Below are positions 26,634 to 35,217 of a stretch of 64,000 nt of DNA, in pieces. Source of the DNA: Georgenia sp. TF02-10 (GTDB lineage: Bacteria; Actinomycetota; Actinomycetes; Actinomycetales; Actinomycetaceae); the NCBI RefSeq assembly GCF_022759505.1, contig NZ_CP094289.1, positions 2,852,001-2,916,000 of the forward strand. The letters run 5' to 3'. How positions within the stretch are numbered: position 1 is the first letter of the stretch; each line of letters starts with the position of its first letter. Both the position numbers and the translations under genes were made by a program. The notes under the pieces were generated by a model. The model saw only the letters and a program-made list of their open reading frames with translations, ran no database searches and was not told the origin of the DNA.

Positions 26634-28007
26634 TCAGCCGTCGCTCGTCTCCCAGGGCAGCCAGGCGGTGACCCGGAAGGTGCGACCGTCGTCGTCCAGG
26701 CCATACGTCAGCTGGCCGCCGAGGAGCTCCACCCGTTCCGCCATGCCGCGCAGGCCCTGACCGCCTGCCCCGTCCGCCGGCCCGACGTACGGGTTCCGGG
26801 CGTCGATGTGCACGCCGTCAGCCGGCCCCCCGGAGACGTCCAGCCGCAGCGGCTGGCCCGGGGAATGCTTGCGGGCGTTGGTGAGCAGCTCCTGGACGAT
26901 CCGGTACACCGCGCGGGACAGCGCCGGCCCGGCCTGTTCGGCCCCGTCGAGGTAGACGGTGGAGGTCACCGGCGCGCCGGTCTGCGCCGTCTCCTCGATG
27001 ACCCCGCGCAGGTCGGTCAGCGACAGCTCCGGTGCCGCCGGCGCGGTGCCGAGGGGCTCGCGGAGCACCGCGAGCAGCGAGCGCAGGTCCTCCATCGACC
27101 GGGCGGCCATCGACCGCACGAGCTCGGCGCTCTCGGCCAGCTCGGGGTCGTGGGCGGCCCGGGTGGCCACCGCCCCGGCGTGCAGGTTGAGCAGCGAGAG
27201 GCGGTGCCCGAGGACGTCGTGCACCTCCCGGGCGATGCGTTCGCGCTCCTGCTGGCGGGCCAGCTGGTCGCCCAGCCGGTCGGTCGTGGCACGTTCCACG
27301 CTGGCCTCCCGGGCGGCGGCGTGCGCCTCCCGGCTGGCCCGCACGAGCAGCCCGGCGCCGACGGCCACCCCCATCGCCAGCGCCACCGCCGCCGGCACCA
27401 CCCACCAGGCCAGGACCACCTGGACGGGCTCGGCGCCGACGGACGCAGGGCCCATCACGGTCTTGAGCAACGACGAGGCGGTGTCCGGCCCCCTGGCGTC
27501 CCTCGCCACGGACACCGCCGTGGCCAGCGTGACCGCTCCGGCCGTCCACCACACCTGCTCGCCGCGCCGGCGGGAGACCAGGCCGGCCAGGGCCACCAGG
27601 GCGGTCCAGGAACCGATCGGCAGGACCACGGCGACGGCGGCGGCCACGAGCGTCACCGCGTAGGGGTAGCGGTGGCGCCAGAAGAGCAGGACGGGGACGC
27701 CGAGCCCGGCGCCGAGCGCCACCAGCGCCAGCAGGAGCTGCCAGCCGCGGTCGCCGGAGGTCAGCCCGGAGTAGGCGGTCGTGGTCACCGAGGCGATCGC
27801 GCACACCGGGAGGTACAGCGCGGTGCGCCACCACGGCGCGGCCTCGGTGGGTGCCGGTGCCGCGGCTGGCGGGGCCGGCGTCTGGCCGGGTGGGCCCGCA
27901 GCCGCGCCGGGCGCGTCCGACGCACGGGCGCGCTGACCTGACACCGGGGCGGTTGGTCTGGACGCCGGGGCGCCCGGCACCGCCGCGGGCTCCGGAGGTC
28001 CATCCAT
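26634..28007 (-). CDS. sensor histidine kinase (DesK/NarX-type, HisKA_3)
   Basis: 457 residues. A ~55-residue Pro/Ala-rich cytoplasmic N-terminus is followed by five or six hydrophobic helices (about residues 62-225), a coiled linker, then the HisKA_3 dimerisation domain with phospho-acceptor His263 in ERERIAREVHDVLGHRLS, and the ATPase domain with N-box QELLTNARKHSPG and G-box GGQGLRGMAERVELLGG. No periplasmic sensor domain, so it probably senses the membrane or an associated protein, as DesK or LiaS do. ATG with TACCGT 6 bases upstream; divergent from the DUF4352 gene, a plausible target. Confidence 0.93.
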   Translation of the reverse strand: MDGPPEPAAVPGAPASRPTAPVSGQRARASDAPGAAAGPPGQTPAPPAAAPAPTEAAPWWRTALYLPVCAIASVTTTAYSGLTSGDRGWQLLLALVALGAGLGVPVLLFWRHRYPYAVTLVAAAVAVVLPIGSWTALVALAGLVSRRRGEQVWWTAGAVTLATAVSVARDARGPDTASSLLKTVMGPASVGAEPVQVVLAWWVVPAAVALAMGVAVGAGLLVRASREAHAAAREASVERATTDRLGDQLARQQERERIAREVHDVLGHRLSLLNLHAGAVATRAAHDPELAESAELVRSMAARSMEDLRSLLAVLREPLGTAPAAPELSLTDLRGVIEETAQTGAPVTSTVYLDGAEQAGPALSRAVYRIVQELLTNARKHSPGQPLRLDVSGGPADGVHIDARNPYVGPADGAGGQGLRGMAERVELLGGQLTYGLDDDGRTFRVTAWLPWETSDG

Positions 28008-28013
28008 GGCCAC

Positions 28014-28019
28014 ACGGTA
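28014..28019 (-). promoter_or_regulatory. -10 box of histidine-kinase gene, leaderless type
   Basis: TACCGT 6 bases before the ATG at 28007. Confidence 0.5.
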
Positions 28020-28184
28020 GGGCGCCCCGCCCACACCCGGTTCCCCCGATCGGCCGGCCGTGTGCGCCTTCCCCTCCCCCGACCGGCTGCCGCGCTCCGG
28101 CTGACCAGGCGATGTGGCTGACCGCCGCGCCGGCGTTGGCTTGTGCCGACCTTCCGAGAACGTCCACGAACAAGGAGAGACGCC

Positions 28185-28979
28185 ATGAGCACCACACCTC
28201 CGCAGGGCCCCCGGTCCGACGGCGCCGCCCACCAGGCCATGCCCGGCCAGACCTTCAACCCCCAGGGTCCGGACGCCTACGCCACCGGCCAGTACGCACC
28301 GACCGGTCAGTACTCGCAGCCCACCGGCCCCGGTCCCCGCCCGGAACGGCGGCGCAGCTGGTTCGCGCGGCACAAGATCCTCACCGGCCTGCTCGCCATC
28401 ATCGTGCTGGTCATCCTCGTCAACGCCCTCGGCGGCGGCGGCGACGACGACAACCCCACCGCGGGCACGACGGCGCCCGGCCAGGAGGCGCCTGCTGATG
28501 AGGCGGCGCCGGAGGCCCCGGCCGAGGAGCAGGACGCGGCCGAGGCGGACGCTGCCGCGCCGGAATCGGCCGCGCCGGAGGCACCTGGCCTGGCCACGCC
28601 GGTGCGGGACGGGAAGTTCGAGTTCACCGTCACCGCGGTCCAGCCCGGCGTCGGGCAGATCGGTGACGAGATGCTCGGTGAGCAGGCTCAGGGCCAGTTC
28701 GTCCTGGTGGACCTGACCGTCACCAACATCGGCGAGGAGCCGCAGACCTTCTTCGCCGACAACCAGACGCTGGTGGACGAGCAGGGCCGGGAGCACGCCG
28801 CCGACAGCATGGCCAGCATCTACCTGGAGGGCGACGACACCTTCGTCAACGAGATCAACCCGGGGAACACGGTCACGGGCACGATCGTCTTCGACATCCC
28901 GGTCGACGCCGTGCCCACCAGCCTCGAGCTGCACGACTCGGCCTTCTCCGGCGGGGTGACCGTCTCCCTGGCGGAGTAG
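28185..28979 (+). CDS. membrane-anchored DUF4352 protein
   Basis: 264 residues. Cytoplasmic Gln/Pro/Tyr-rich start (GQYAPTGQYSQPTGPG), one transmembrane helix (ILTGLLAIIVLVILVNAL, about 62-79), a Glu/Ala/Pro-rich linker, then an immunoglobulin-like DUF4352 domain (about 145-262: KFEFTVTAVQPGVGQIG, QFVLVDLTVTNIGEEPQTFF, NPGNTVTGTIVFDIP). The domain therefore faces the outside. Function unknown; such proteins are often envelope-stress or lipoprotein-like components. AAGGAGAG lies before the ATG at 28185. A GC-rich hairpin follows. Confidence 0.85.
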   Translation: MSTTPPQGPRSDGAAHQAMPGQTFNPQGPDAYATGQYAPTGQYSQPTGPGPRPERRRSWFARHKILTGLLAIIVLVILVNALGGGGDDDNPTAGTTAPGQEAPADEAAPEAPAEEQDAAEADAAAPESAAPEAPGLATPVRDGKFEFTVTAVQPGVGQIGDEMLGEQAQGQFVLVDLTVTNIGEEPQTFFADNQTLVDEQGREHAADSMASIYLEGDDTFVNEINPGNTVTGTIVFDIPVDAVPTSLELHDSAFSGGVTVSLAE

Positions 28980-28991
28980 AGCGGGGGACAT

Positions 28992-29022
28992 CGGCCCGGC
29001 CGGTCCTGCACCGGCCGGGCCG
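28992..29022 (+). terminator. GC-rich hairpin after the DUF4352 gene
   Basis: CGGCCCGGCCGGT (28992-29004) and its complement (29010-29022) with a 5-base loop, 12 bases past the stop. No T tract. Confidence 0.6.
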
Positions 29023-29046
29023 GTGGACGGTCAGAGAAGCATTCCG

Positions 29047-29054
29047 CTCCGGAG
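29047..29054. repeat. CTCCGGAG palindrome, left flank of the IS110 element
   Basis: Preceded by GCATTCCG, which resembles GCATTTTCCA before the same palindrome in the array at 30676-30869. This looks like the left half of an interrupted array unit. Confidence 0.55.
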
Positions 29055-29163
29055 CCCGACATGTTGGAGATGCCGACATCCTTCAGAGAGAGAACCGAGG
29101 GGTTTCTCCCGATCAAGGTCGAGTCGGAAGCCGCAAGGACGCTGAGGTGAAACCAAGGTGACG

Positions 29164-30399
29164 TCATGCGGCTGGCGCCTCCGCGGTGACCTTGTAGCCC
29201 AGGGCGGTGAGCTCGTTGATGAGGCGCTTGGCGCGGCGTTCGGGGCTGTGCCGCCGGACGAAGTAGTCGGCGCCGAGGTCCTGGTAGGGCTGGTCCCGGT
29301 CGAGCATGTGGAAGACCGAGACCAGGATGGAGTGCTGGACGGCGCCCAGGGCCTTGGCGTGGCCACGGCGTCCCTTGATGCGGGCGTACTGCGCCGCGGA
29401 GTAGGAGGCCTTGGTCCGCACCGCCGCGGTCGCGGCGTCGTGGAGGTAGGTCCGCAACCACTTGTTGCCCTTGCGGGTCCGCCCCGACCGGGACTTCCCG
29501 GCGGACTCGTGCTGCCCCGGACAGCGCCCGGCCCAGGACGCCAGGTGCTCGGCGTCGCCGAAGACGCTCATGTCCACCCCGATCTCGGCGATGATCCCCT
29601 CCGCGGTGCGCTTGTCGATCCCGGGGGCGGTGGCCAGCAGGTCACGCTGGCGGGCGAAAGGGGCGATCACCTCATCGATCGCCTCCGACAGGCGCTCGAT
29701 CGTCTCGTCCAGGTAGTCCAGCTTGGCCAGGATCTCCCCCACGACCAGGGCGTGCTGGGCACCGAAGCGCCCCCGCAGCGCCTCGCGCAGGGCCGGGATC
29801 TTCGACCGCAGCCGCCCCTTGGCCAGGTCCGCCAGCGCGCCGGGGTCCGGCGCCCCGCCAACCAGGGCCCTGAGCATCGCCCGCCCGGAGACCCCCAGGA
29901 TGTCGGTGGCCACCGAGGAGAGCTTCACCCCGGCGTCCTGCAGGACCTTGTCCAGCCGCTGGGCCTCCCGGCCCCGCTCCTCGATCTGGGCCTTGCGGTA
30001 CCGGGTCAGGTTCCGCAGCTCCCGGATCTCCTTCGGCGGGACGAAGGAGGGCCGCACCAGCCCGTGCGCCACGAGCTGGGCGATCCCCGCCGCATCGGCC
30101 ATGTCCGTCTTGCGGCCCGGGACGTTGCGCAGGTGCCGGGCGTTGAGCAGCCAGCACCCGAAGGCGTCCTCCAGCACGTAGTACACCGGCTTCCAGTACA
30201 CCCCGGTGGACTCCATCCCCACCAGCAGCACCCCGAAGGACGTCAACCAGTCCCGCAGCGCCAGCAGGTCCTTCGTCATCGTCCCGAACGTCGCCGTCTC
30301 GGTCTGCACCTCCGTGCCGGTCGTGATCCGCACGCACGCCACGACCGTGTCCTTGTGCACGTCCAGACCCGCGCACCGCTCCACCAGCGTCTCCACCAC
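29164..30399 (-). CDS. IS110 family transposase
   Basis: 411-residue DEDD-type recombinase of IS110 elements. RuvC-like N-terminal domain: Asp13 (AGLDVHKDTV), Glu63 (VGMESTGVYW), Asp99 and Asp102 (KTDMADAAGIAQL). A coiled middle part follows, then the Tnp20 domain with APGIDKRTAEGIIAEIG and the serine of PGQHESAGKS. All catalytic residues are present and the frame is intact, so it may be active. GTG start chosen with GGAGG 5 bases upstream; an upstream open frame of 90 codons lacks support. Family members are guided by a bridge RNA from the adjacent noncoding end (established for IS621). Confidence 0.93.
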   Translation of the reverse strand: MVETLVERCAGLDVHKDTVVACVRITTGTEVQTETATFGTMTKDLLALRDWLTSFGVLLVGMESTGVYWKPVYYVLEDAFGCWLLNARHLRNVPGRKTDMADAAGIAQLVAHGLVRPSFVPPKEIRELRNLTRYRKAQIEERGREAQRLDKVLQDAGVKLSSVATDILGVSGRAMLRALVGGAPDPGALADLAKGRLRSKIPALREALRGRFGAQHALVVGEILAKLDYLDETIERLSEAIDEVIAPFARQRDLLATAPGIDKRTAEGIIAEIGVDMSVFGDAEHLASWAGRCPGQHESAGKSRSGRTRKGNKWLRTYLHDAATAAVRTKASYSAAQYARIKGRRGHAKALGAVQHSILVSVFHMLDRDQPYQDLGADYFVRRHSPERRAKRLINELTALGYKVTAEAPAA

Positions 30400-30412
30400 A
30401 ACCACCTCCACC

Positions 30413-30506
30413 AGTCGGCACCGACAAGGGCGGGTCGCCTGGGGAGCTTCACCACAGAGGAGTCTGAGGTACGCGCTCGAAGCAGCAGTTCCAGGTGCCC
30501 GAAGCT
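30413..30506 (-). ncRNA. candidate IS110 bridge RNA region upstream of the transposase
   Basis: Read on the minus strand, the leader before the transposase contains GGGAGCTTC (30506-30498) and its exact complement GAAGCTCCC (30450-30442) enclosing 47 bases, and a second small hairpin GTCGG-TG-CCGAC (30424-30413). A large stem with an internal loop upstream of the gene is what IS110 bridge RNAs look like. Structure and function are inferred from pattern only. Confidence 0.4.
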
Positions 30507-30514
30507 CCCACGTC

Positions 30515-30522
30515 ACACTCCG
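30515..30522. repeat. CTCCGGAG palindrome, right flank of the IS110 element
   Basis: Followed by GGGCTCGACCAGCACC, which aligns with GAGTACGAGTAACAGCAACC following the palindrome in array unit 2. Confidence 0.55.
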
Positions 30523-30619
30523 GAGCGGGCTCGACCAGCACCAAGTCGATCCGACGTCGACAGGCGACCCACAGACAAGGTTTCCCCCGCTCCATGCGGG
30601 CCGCAAGGCCCCGCCACCA

Positions 30620-30869
30620 CTCCGGAGTGGATCCGGCTGACGACGATCAAATCCGGAGCACGCAACCGCGATCATCTCCGGAGTGGATATCGGTCATATA
30701 GCACGCATTTTCCACTCCGGTGTGAGTATGAGTAACTGCAAACCACCTCCGGAGTGGATGTCGGTCATATAGCACGCATTTTCCACTCCGGAGTGAGTAC
30801 GAGTAACAGCAACCATCTCCGGAGTATATATAGATGCCAGGCACATGGCACGCATTTCCTGCTCCGGAG
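30620..30869. repeat. tandem array of ~70-base units with CTCCGGAG cores
   Basis: Exact CTCCGGAG at 30620, 30676, 30747, 30786, 30817 and 30862, with variants at 30651 (ATCCGGAG) and 30715 (CTCCGGTG). Two long units (from 30676 and from 30747) agree almost base for base over 70-71 bases, sharing TCGGTCATATAGCACGCATT; the third (from 30817) is diverged and the first (from 30620) more so. The array is AT-rich compared with its surroundings and ends 16 bases from the APC permease stop. Not CRISPR, as the intervening sequence is also repeated. Confidence 0.8.
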
Positions 30870-30884
30870 TCACGACGCCGCCGG

Positions 30885-32396
30885 TCAGCGTTCCCCGGTC
30901 GGCTCCCCACGAGCGAGCGCCCGGGCGGCGGCGGGCCGCGCCCGCAGCAGGACCAGGCCGAGCAGGAACCACCCCGCGGCGATCACCAGCGCCAGCCGGC
31001 TCGCGCTGACCAGCACGGTCAGGATCACCAGCCCGCCGACGACCGGCACCACCACGTACGCCGGCCCCTTGCCGGCGAAGTAGCGCACCGTCGCGGCGTG
31101 CAGGAACACGAACGCCACCAGCGCACCCACGGTCACCATCGAGGAGAGCACCTCCAGCCCGTCCGCCCGGGTAGCGGCCGCCGTCGCCATGACGAGGGTG
31201 ACGGCGGCGGAGAGCAGGATGCTGTTGCGGGGCGCCCGCCCGCGGGGGTCGACCCGGGCCAGCACGGAGGGCAGCGCCCCCTCCCGGCCCATCGCGAAGA
31301 GCAGCCGGGCGACCGCCGCCTGGGCCACCAGCGCGGAGAAGACCGGTCCGACGGCGCGCACCACCGTCACCACCGAGGAGAACCAGCTGCCGACGGCGGC
31401 GTCGAGCATGGTGTAGAACGCCGTGCCCTGCGCGGCCGGGTCGGCCTGCAGCGCCGCGGCGGAGACCGGGTTGAGCAGCGCCCCGAGGTAGGTCTGGAGC
31501 ACGAACAGCGCGCCGGCGAGGACGAGGCAGAACTGCAGCGCGCGGCCCACCTGGTCGGTGCTGCCGGTGACCTCCTCGGCGAAGGTCGCGATGGCGTCGA
31601 AGCCGAGGAACGCCAGGATGGCGACGGTGGCGGCGCCGAGCACGCCGGTGACGTCCAGCCCGGCCTCGCCGGTCAGCGGGGTGAGCCAGCCGCGCTCCGG
31701 CCCGTGCCGGACCAGGAAGGCCGCGGCAGCGACGACGAACGCGCCGAGCACCACCAGCTCCACCACCAGCACCGTCATCCCGACCCGGGCGGCGAGCTTC
31801 ACGCCGCCGAGGTTGAGGGCGGTGACCAGGACGACGGCGGCCAGGGTGAAGACCCACACTGGCACCGCGGGCACCAGGGCGTGGCAGGCGATGCCGGCGA
31901 ACAGCGAGGCCACGGACGGGATGAAGAGGTAGTCCAGCGCGATCATCCAGCCGGCGAGGAACCCCGGGCGCGGCCCGAGCCCGGCGCTGGCGTAGGCGTA
32001 GACCGAGCCGGCCCGCGGCACCGCGGCGGACATCCGGGCGTAGGACCAGGCGGTGAAGGACATCGCCACGGTGGCGACCACGAACACCAGCGCGACGGCG
32101 CCGCCGCCGCGGGCGTCGAGCACCCCGAAGGTCCCCATCGGGGCGGTCACGCCGATGAAGAGCAGGCCGTAGACGACCAGGTCGCGCAGGCGGAGGACGT
32201 GGCGCAGCGCCGGCGCGGCCGGGCCAGGATCGGAGGCGCCGGGACCGGCGGGACCGGCGGAACCGGCGGCACCAGCAGGACCGGCACCGGCACCAGCGGG
32301 ACCGGGCCCGCCGCCAGGACCGACGCCCGGGCCGCGACCGGGACCGCCGGAACCGTCACCAGGACGGGCGCCGTCGGCACCCGCGGGAGTAGCCAC
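30885..32396 (-). CDS. APC superfamily amino-acid permease
   Basis: 503 residues. Residues 1-65 are a Gly/Pro/Ala tail built from short GPG/AGPAG repeats; then about 12 hydrophobic helices of the amino acid-polyamine-organocation family (first helix VVYGLLFIGVTAPMGTFGVL, family motif AILAFLGFDAIATFAEEV in helix 6). Substrate unknown, probably an amino acid or amine imported with a proton. GTG start with a TAGGCT box 6 bases upstream; divergent from the helicase gene by 68 bases. The CTCCGGAG array lies just past its stop. Confidence 0.9.
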   Translation of the reverse strand: MATPAGADGARPGDGSGGPGRGPGVGPGGGPGPAGAGAGPAGAAGSAGPAGPGASDPGPAAPALRHVLRLRDLVVYGLLFIGVTAPMGTFGVLDARGGGAVALVFVVATVAMSFTAWSYARMSAAVPRAGSVYAYASAGLGPRPGFLAGWMIALDYLFIPSVASLFAGIACHALVPAVPVWVFTLAAVVLVTALNLGGVKLAARVGMTVLVVELVVLGAFVVAAAAFLVRHGPERGWLTPLTGEAGLDVTGVLGAATVAILAFLGFDAIATFAEEVTGSTDQVGRALQFCLVLAGALFVLQTYLGALLNPVSAAALQADPAAQGTAFYTMLDAAVGSWFSSVVTVVRAVGPVFSALVAQAAVARLLFAMGREGALPSVLARVDPRGRAPRNSILLSAAVTLVMATAAATRADGLEVLSSMVTVGALVAFVFLHAATVRYFAGKGPAYVVVPVVGGLVILTVLVSASRLALVIAAGWFLLGLVLLRARPAAARALARGEPTGER

Positions 32397-32402
32397 CGGC
32401 CG

Positions 32403-32408
32403 AGCCTA
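32403..32408 (-). promoter_or_regulatory. -10 box of APC permease gene, leaderless type
   Basis: TAGGCT 6 bases before the GTG at 32396. Confidence 0.45.
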
Positions 32409-32464
32409 GGCACGACCCGCCAGGCCCCGCACCGGCAGCCGGGTGAGGCTGAGAGGATCGGGGC

Positions 32465-35149
32465 ATGTCCGCCGCCGCCCCCGCCCTGAACCTCCTCCTG
32501 GACGACCTCGAGGACGCCGGCGGGCCCACCCCGGACGGCCTGTACGACGCCTTCACCGCCTGGGCGGCGGGGACGGGCCTGGCGCCCTACCCGCACCAGG
32601 AGGAGGCGCTGATGTCGCTGGTGTCCGGGGAGCACGTCATCCTCTCCACCCCCACCGGCTCCGGGAAGTCCCTGGTCGCCGTCGGCGCGCTCTTCACCAC
32701 CCTGGCCAGCGGCCGGACCGGCTACTACACCGCCCCGCTCAAGGCGCTGGTCTCGGAGAAGTTCTTCGACCTGGTGGACCTGTTCGGCTCGGCCAACGTC
32801 GGCATGGTCACCGGCGACACCGCGATCAACCCCGCCGCGCCGATCATCTGCTGCACCGCGGAGATCCTGGCCAACCAGGCGCTCCGCGACGGCGCGGACA
32901 CCGACGCCGGGGTGGTGGTGATGGACGAGTTCCACTTCTACGCCGACCCCCAGCGCGGCTGGGCCTGGCAGGTGCCGCTGCTGGAGCTGCCCAAGCGCCA
33001 GTTCCTGCTCATGTCCGCCACGCTCGGCGACGTCTCCTTCTTCGCCGCCGACCTGCGCCGGCGGACCGGACGGGAGGTCTCCGTCGTCGCCGACGCCGAG
33101 CGGCCCGTCCCGCTGACCTACGCCTACTCCGTCGAGCCCATCCAGGACGTCCTGCTCGAGCTCGTCCAGACCCACCGGGCGCCGGCGTACGTGGTGCACT
33201 TCGCGCAGAAGGACGCCGTCGAGCGGGCCCAGTCCCTCACCTCGGTGCAGGTGGCCACCCGGGAGCAGCGTGACCGGATCGCCGACGCCCTGGGCGACTT
33301 CCGGTTCGGGCCCGGCTTCGGGGCCACCTTGTCCCGGCTGCTGCGGCTGGGCATCGGGGTGCACCACGCCGGGATGCTGCCGCGCTACCGCCGGCTGGTC
33401 GAGCGGCTCACCCAGGCCGGGCTGCTGGGCGTGGTGTGCGGCACCGACACCCTCGGGGTGGGCATCAACGTGCCCATCCGCACGGTGGTCCTGACGTCGC
33501 TGACGAAGTTCGACGGCGAGCGCTCCCGGCACCTGACCGCCCGGGAGTTCCACCAGATCGCCGGGCGGGCCGGCCGGGCCGGGTTCGACACCACCGGCGA
33601 GGTCATCGTCCAGGCCCCGGAGCACGTGATCGAGAACGCCCGCGCGCTGGCCAAGGCCGGCGACGACGAGCGCAAGCGCCGCAAGGTGGTGCGCAAGAAG
33701 GCCCCGGCCGGCGTCGTGAACTGGACGGACAAGACCTTCGAGCGGCTCCGGGACGCCGCGCCCGAGCCGCTGACCAGCCAGTTCCGGGTGACCCACACCA
33801 TGGTCCTGGCCGTCCTGGCCCGGCCCGGGGACCCGGTGGCCGCGATGTACCGGCTGGTCACCGACAACCACGAGCCGAAGGTCGAGCGCAACCCGCACCT
33901 GCGCCGGGCGGTGGAGATCTACCGGTCGCTGCGCGCCGCGGGCGTGGTCGAGCACGCGGACGCCGGGTGGCGCCTGGCCCACCCGGGCGAGCCGTACGTG
34001 CGGCTGACCGTGGACCTGCCGCGGGACTTCGCGCTCAACGCCCCGCTGTCCCCGTTCGCGCTGGCGGCCCTGGACCTGCTCGACGCCGACAGCCCGGACT
34101 TCGCCCTCGACGTCGTCTCGGTCATCGAGGCGACCCTGGAGGACCCCCGCCCGCTGCTGTACGCCCAGGCGCACGCCGCCCGCGGCGAGGCGGTGGCGGC
34201 GATGAAGGCCGAGGGCATCGAGTACGAGGAGCGGATGGCGCTGCTGGAGGACGTCACCTGGCCCCGGCCGCTCGCCGAGCTCCTGGACGCGGCGCTGGCC
34301 ACCTACCGGCAGACCAACCCGTGGGTCGCCGACTACGAGCTCCGGCCCAAGTCGGTGGTGCGGGAGATGGTCGAGCAGGCGATGACCTTCACCGAGCTGG
34401 TCTCCCGCTACCAACTCGCCCGCTCCGAGGGCGTCGTGCTGCGCTACCTCACCGACGCCTACCGGGCGCTGCGCCAGGTGGTGCCGGACTCGGCGCGGAC
34501 GGCGGAGGTGGTCGCGATCATCGACTGGCTCGGGCAGCTGGTGCGCTCGGTGGACTCCTCCCTGCTGGACGAGTGGGAGGCGCTGGCCGCCGGCGCGGCG
34601 GCGTCCGCCGGGGCGGCGGTGGTGCCGGACGAGGGGGCCCCGGTCGAGCGCCGGTTCGGGGAGGGGCCCGACGGCGAGCTGCCGGTGACCCGGAACCGGC
34701 ACGCCTTCCGGGTGGCGGTCCGCAACTCGGTGTTCCGGCGGGTCGAGCTCCTGGCCCGGGAGGCCTACGACGCCCTCGGCACCCTCGACGGCGCCGCCGG
34801 GTGGGACGCCGACCGGTGGGCACGGGCGCTGGCGCCGTACTGGGCGGAGAACGACTGGCTCGGCACCGGGCCCGAGGCCCGGGCCGGGGCGCTGGTGCAG
34901 GTGCTGGAGGAGCCGACCGCTGCCGACTGGGCGGCGGTGGGGTCCGGCGGCCCGGAGGGCGGCGCGGACGGCGGCCCGGAGGGCGGCCCCGACGGCGGGC
35001 CGGAGGGCGGCCGTCGCTGGCTGGTCCGCCAGACCTTCGACGACCCGGCCGGGGACCACGACTGGGGGCTGACCGTGGTGGTGGACCTGGACGCCTCCGA
35101 CGCCGCCGGGCAGCCGGTCCTGCAGCCGGTGGCGCTCGGGCCGCGGTAG
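32465..35149 (+). CDS. DEAD/DEAH-box helicase with DUF3516 C-terminus
   Basis: 894-residue superfamily 2 helicase of the Ski2/HelY-like type. Motif I TPTGSGKS (~residue 61), Ia TAPLKALVSEKF, motif II MDEFHFY, III LMSATLGD, then IV-VI: HHAGMLPRYRR, TDTLGVGINVPIRTVV and [14 protein letters not shown]. The C-terminal half (from about 420) fits DUF3516, found with such helicases in actinobacteria and thought to act on RNA; the substrate is not known. An Asp/Gly/Pro repeat (GGPEGGADGGPEGGPDGG) sits in the C-terminal region (~836-855). The ATG is 6 bases after a GAGGAT box, the start agreed by the domain. Confidence 0.92.
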   Translation: MSAAAPALNLLLDDLEDAGGPTPDGLYDAFTAWAAGTGLAPYPHQEEALMSLVSGEHVILSTPTGSGKSLVAVGALFTTLASGRTGYYTAPLKALVSEKFFDLVDLFGSANVGMVTGDTAINPAAPIICCTAEILANQALRDGADTDAGVVVMDEFHFYADPQRGWAWQVPLLELPKRQFLLMSATLGDVSFFAADLRRRTGREVSVVADAERPVPLTYAYSVEPIQDVLLELVQTHRAPAYVVHFAQKDAVERAQSLTSVQVATREQRDRIADALGDFRFGPGFGATLSRLLRLGIGVHHAGMLPRYRRLVERLTQAGLLGVVCGTDTLGVGINVPIRTVVLTSLTKFDGERSRHLTAREFHQIAGRAGRAGFDTTGEVIVQAPEHVIENARALAKAGDDERKRRKVVRKKAPAGVVNWTDKTFERLRDAAPEPLTSQFRVTHTMVLAVLARPGDPVAAMYRLVTDNHEPKVERNPHLRRAVEIYRSLRAAGVVEHADAGWRLAHPGEPYVRLTVDLPRDFALNAPLSPFALAALDLLDADSPDFALDVVSVIEATLEDPRPLLYAQAHAARGEAVAAMKAEGIEYEERMALLEDVTWPRPLAELLDAALATYRQTNPWVADYELRPKSVVREMVEQAMTFTELVSRYQLARSEGVVLRYLTDAYRALRQVVPDSARTAEVVAIIDWLGQLVRSVDSSLLDEWEALAAGAAASAGAAVVPDEGAPVERRFGEGPDGELPVTRNRHAFRVAVRNSVFRRVELLAREAYDALGTLDGAAGWDADRWARALAPYWAENDWLGTGPEARAGALVQVLEEPTAADWAAVGSGGPEGGADGGPEGGPDGGPEGGRRWLVRQTFDDPAGDHDWGLTVVVDLDASDAAGQPVLQPVALGPR

Positions 35150-35217
35150 GGGGCGCTGCTCGGCGGCGGTTCGCCGGGTCCGAGCCTGCGCCCGGCGGGA
35201 GGTGGCACGATCACCGC

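Larger units (their letters stand above)
29055..30522 (-). mobile_element. IS110-family insertion sequence
   Basis: About 1.47 kb bounded by two CTCCGGAG copies (29047-29054 and 30515-30522) that are 1468 bases apart. It holds one transposase gene, ~110 bases downstream and ~120 bases upstream of it. IS110 elements lack long terminal inverted repeats, so ends are inferred from the flanks: left outside GCATTCCG and right outside GGGCTCGACCAGCACC both resemble halves of the array unit at 30676. Exact ends could differ by several bases. Confidence 0.6.

Noticed and set aside
28008-28184. Riboswitch or T-box between the kinase and DUF4352 genes
   Set aside because: Only short spacers with promoter-like boxes; no conserved core sequence was recognisable. 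The same holds upstream of thiL and the PLP enzymes.
30620-30869. CRISPR array
   Set aside because: Repeat core is only 8 bases and the intervening sequences are themselves repeated; there are no cas genes.
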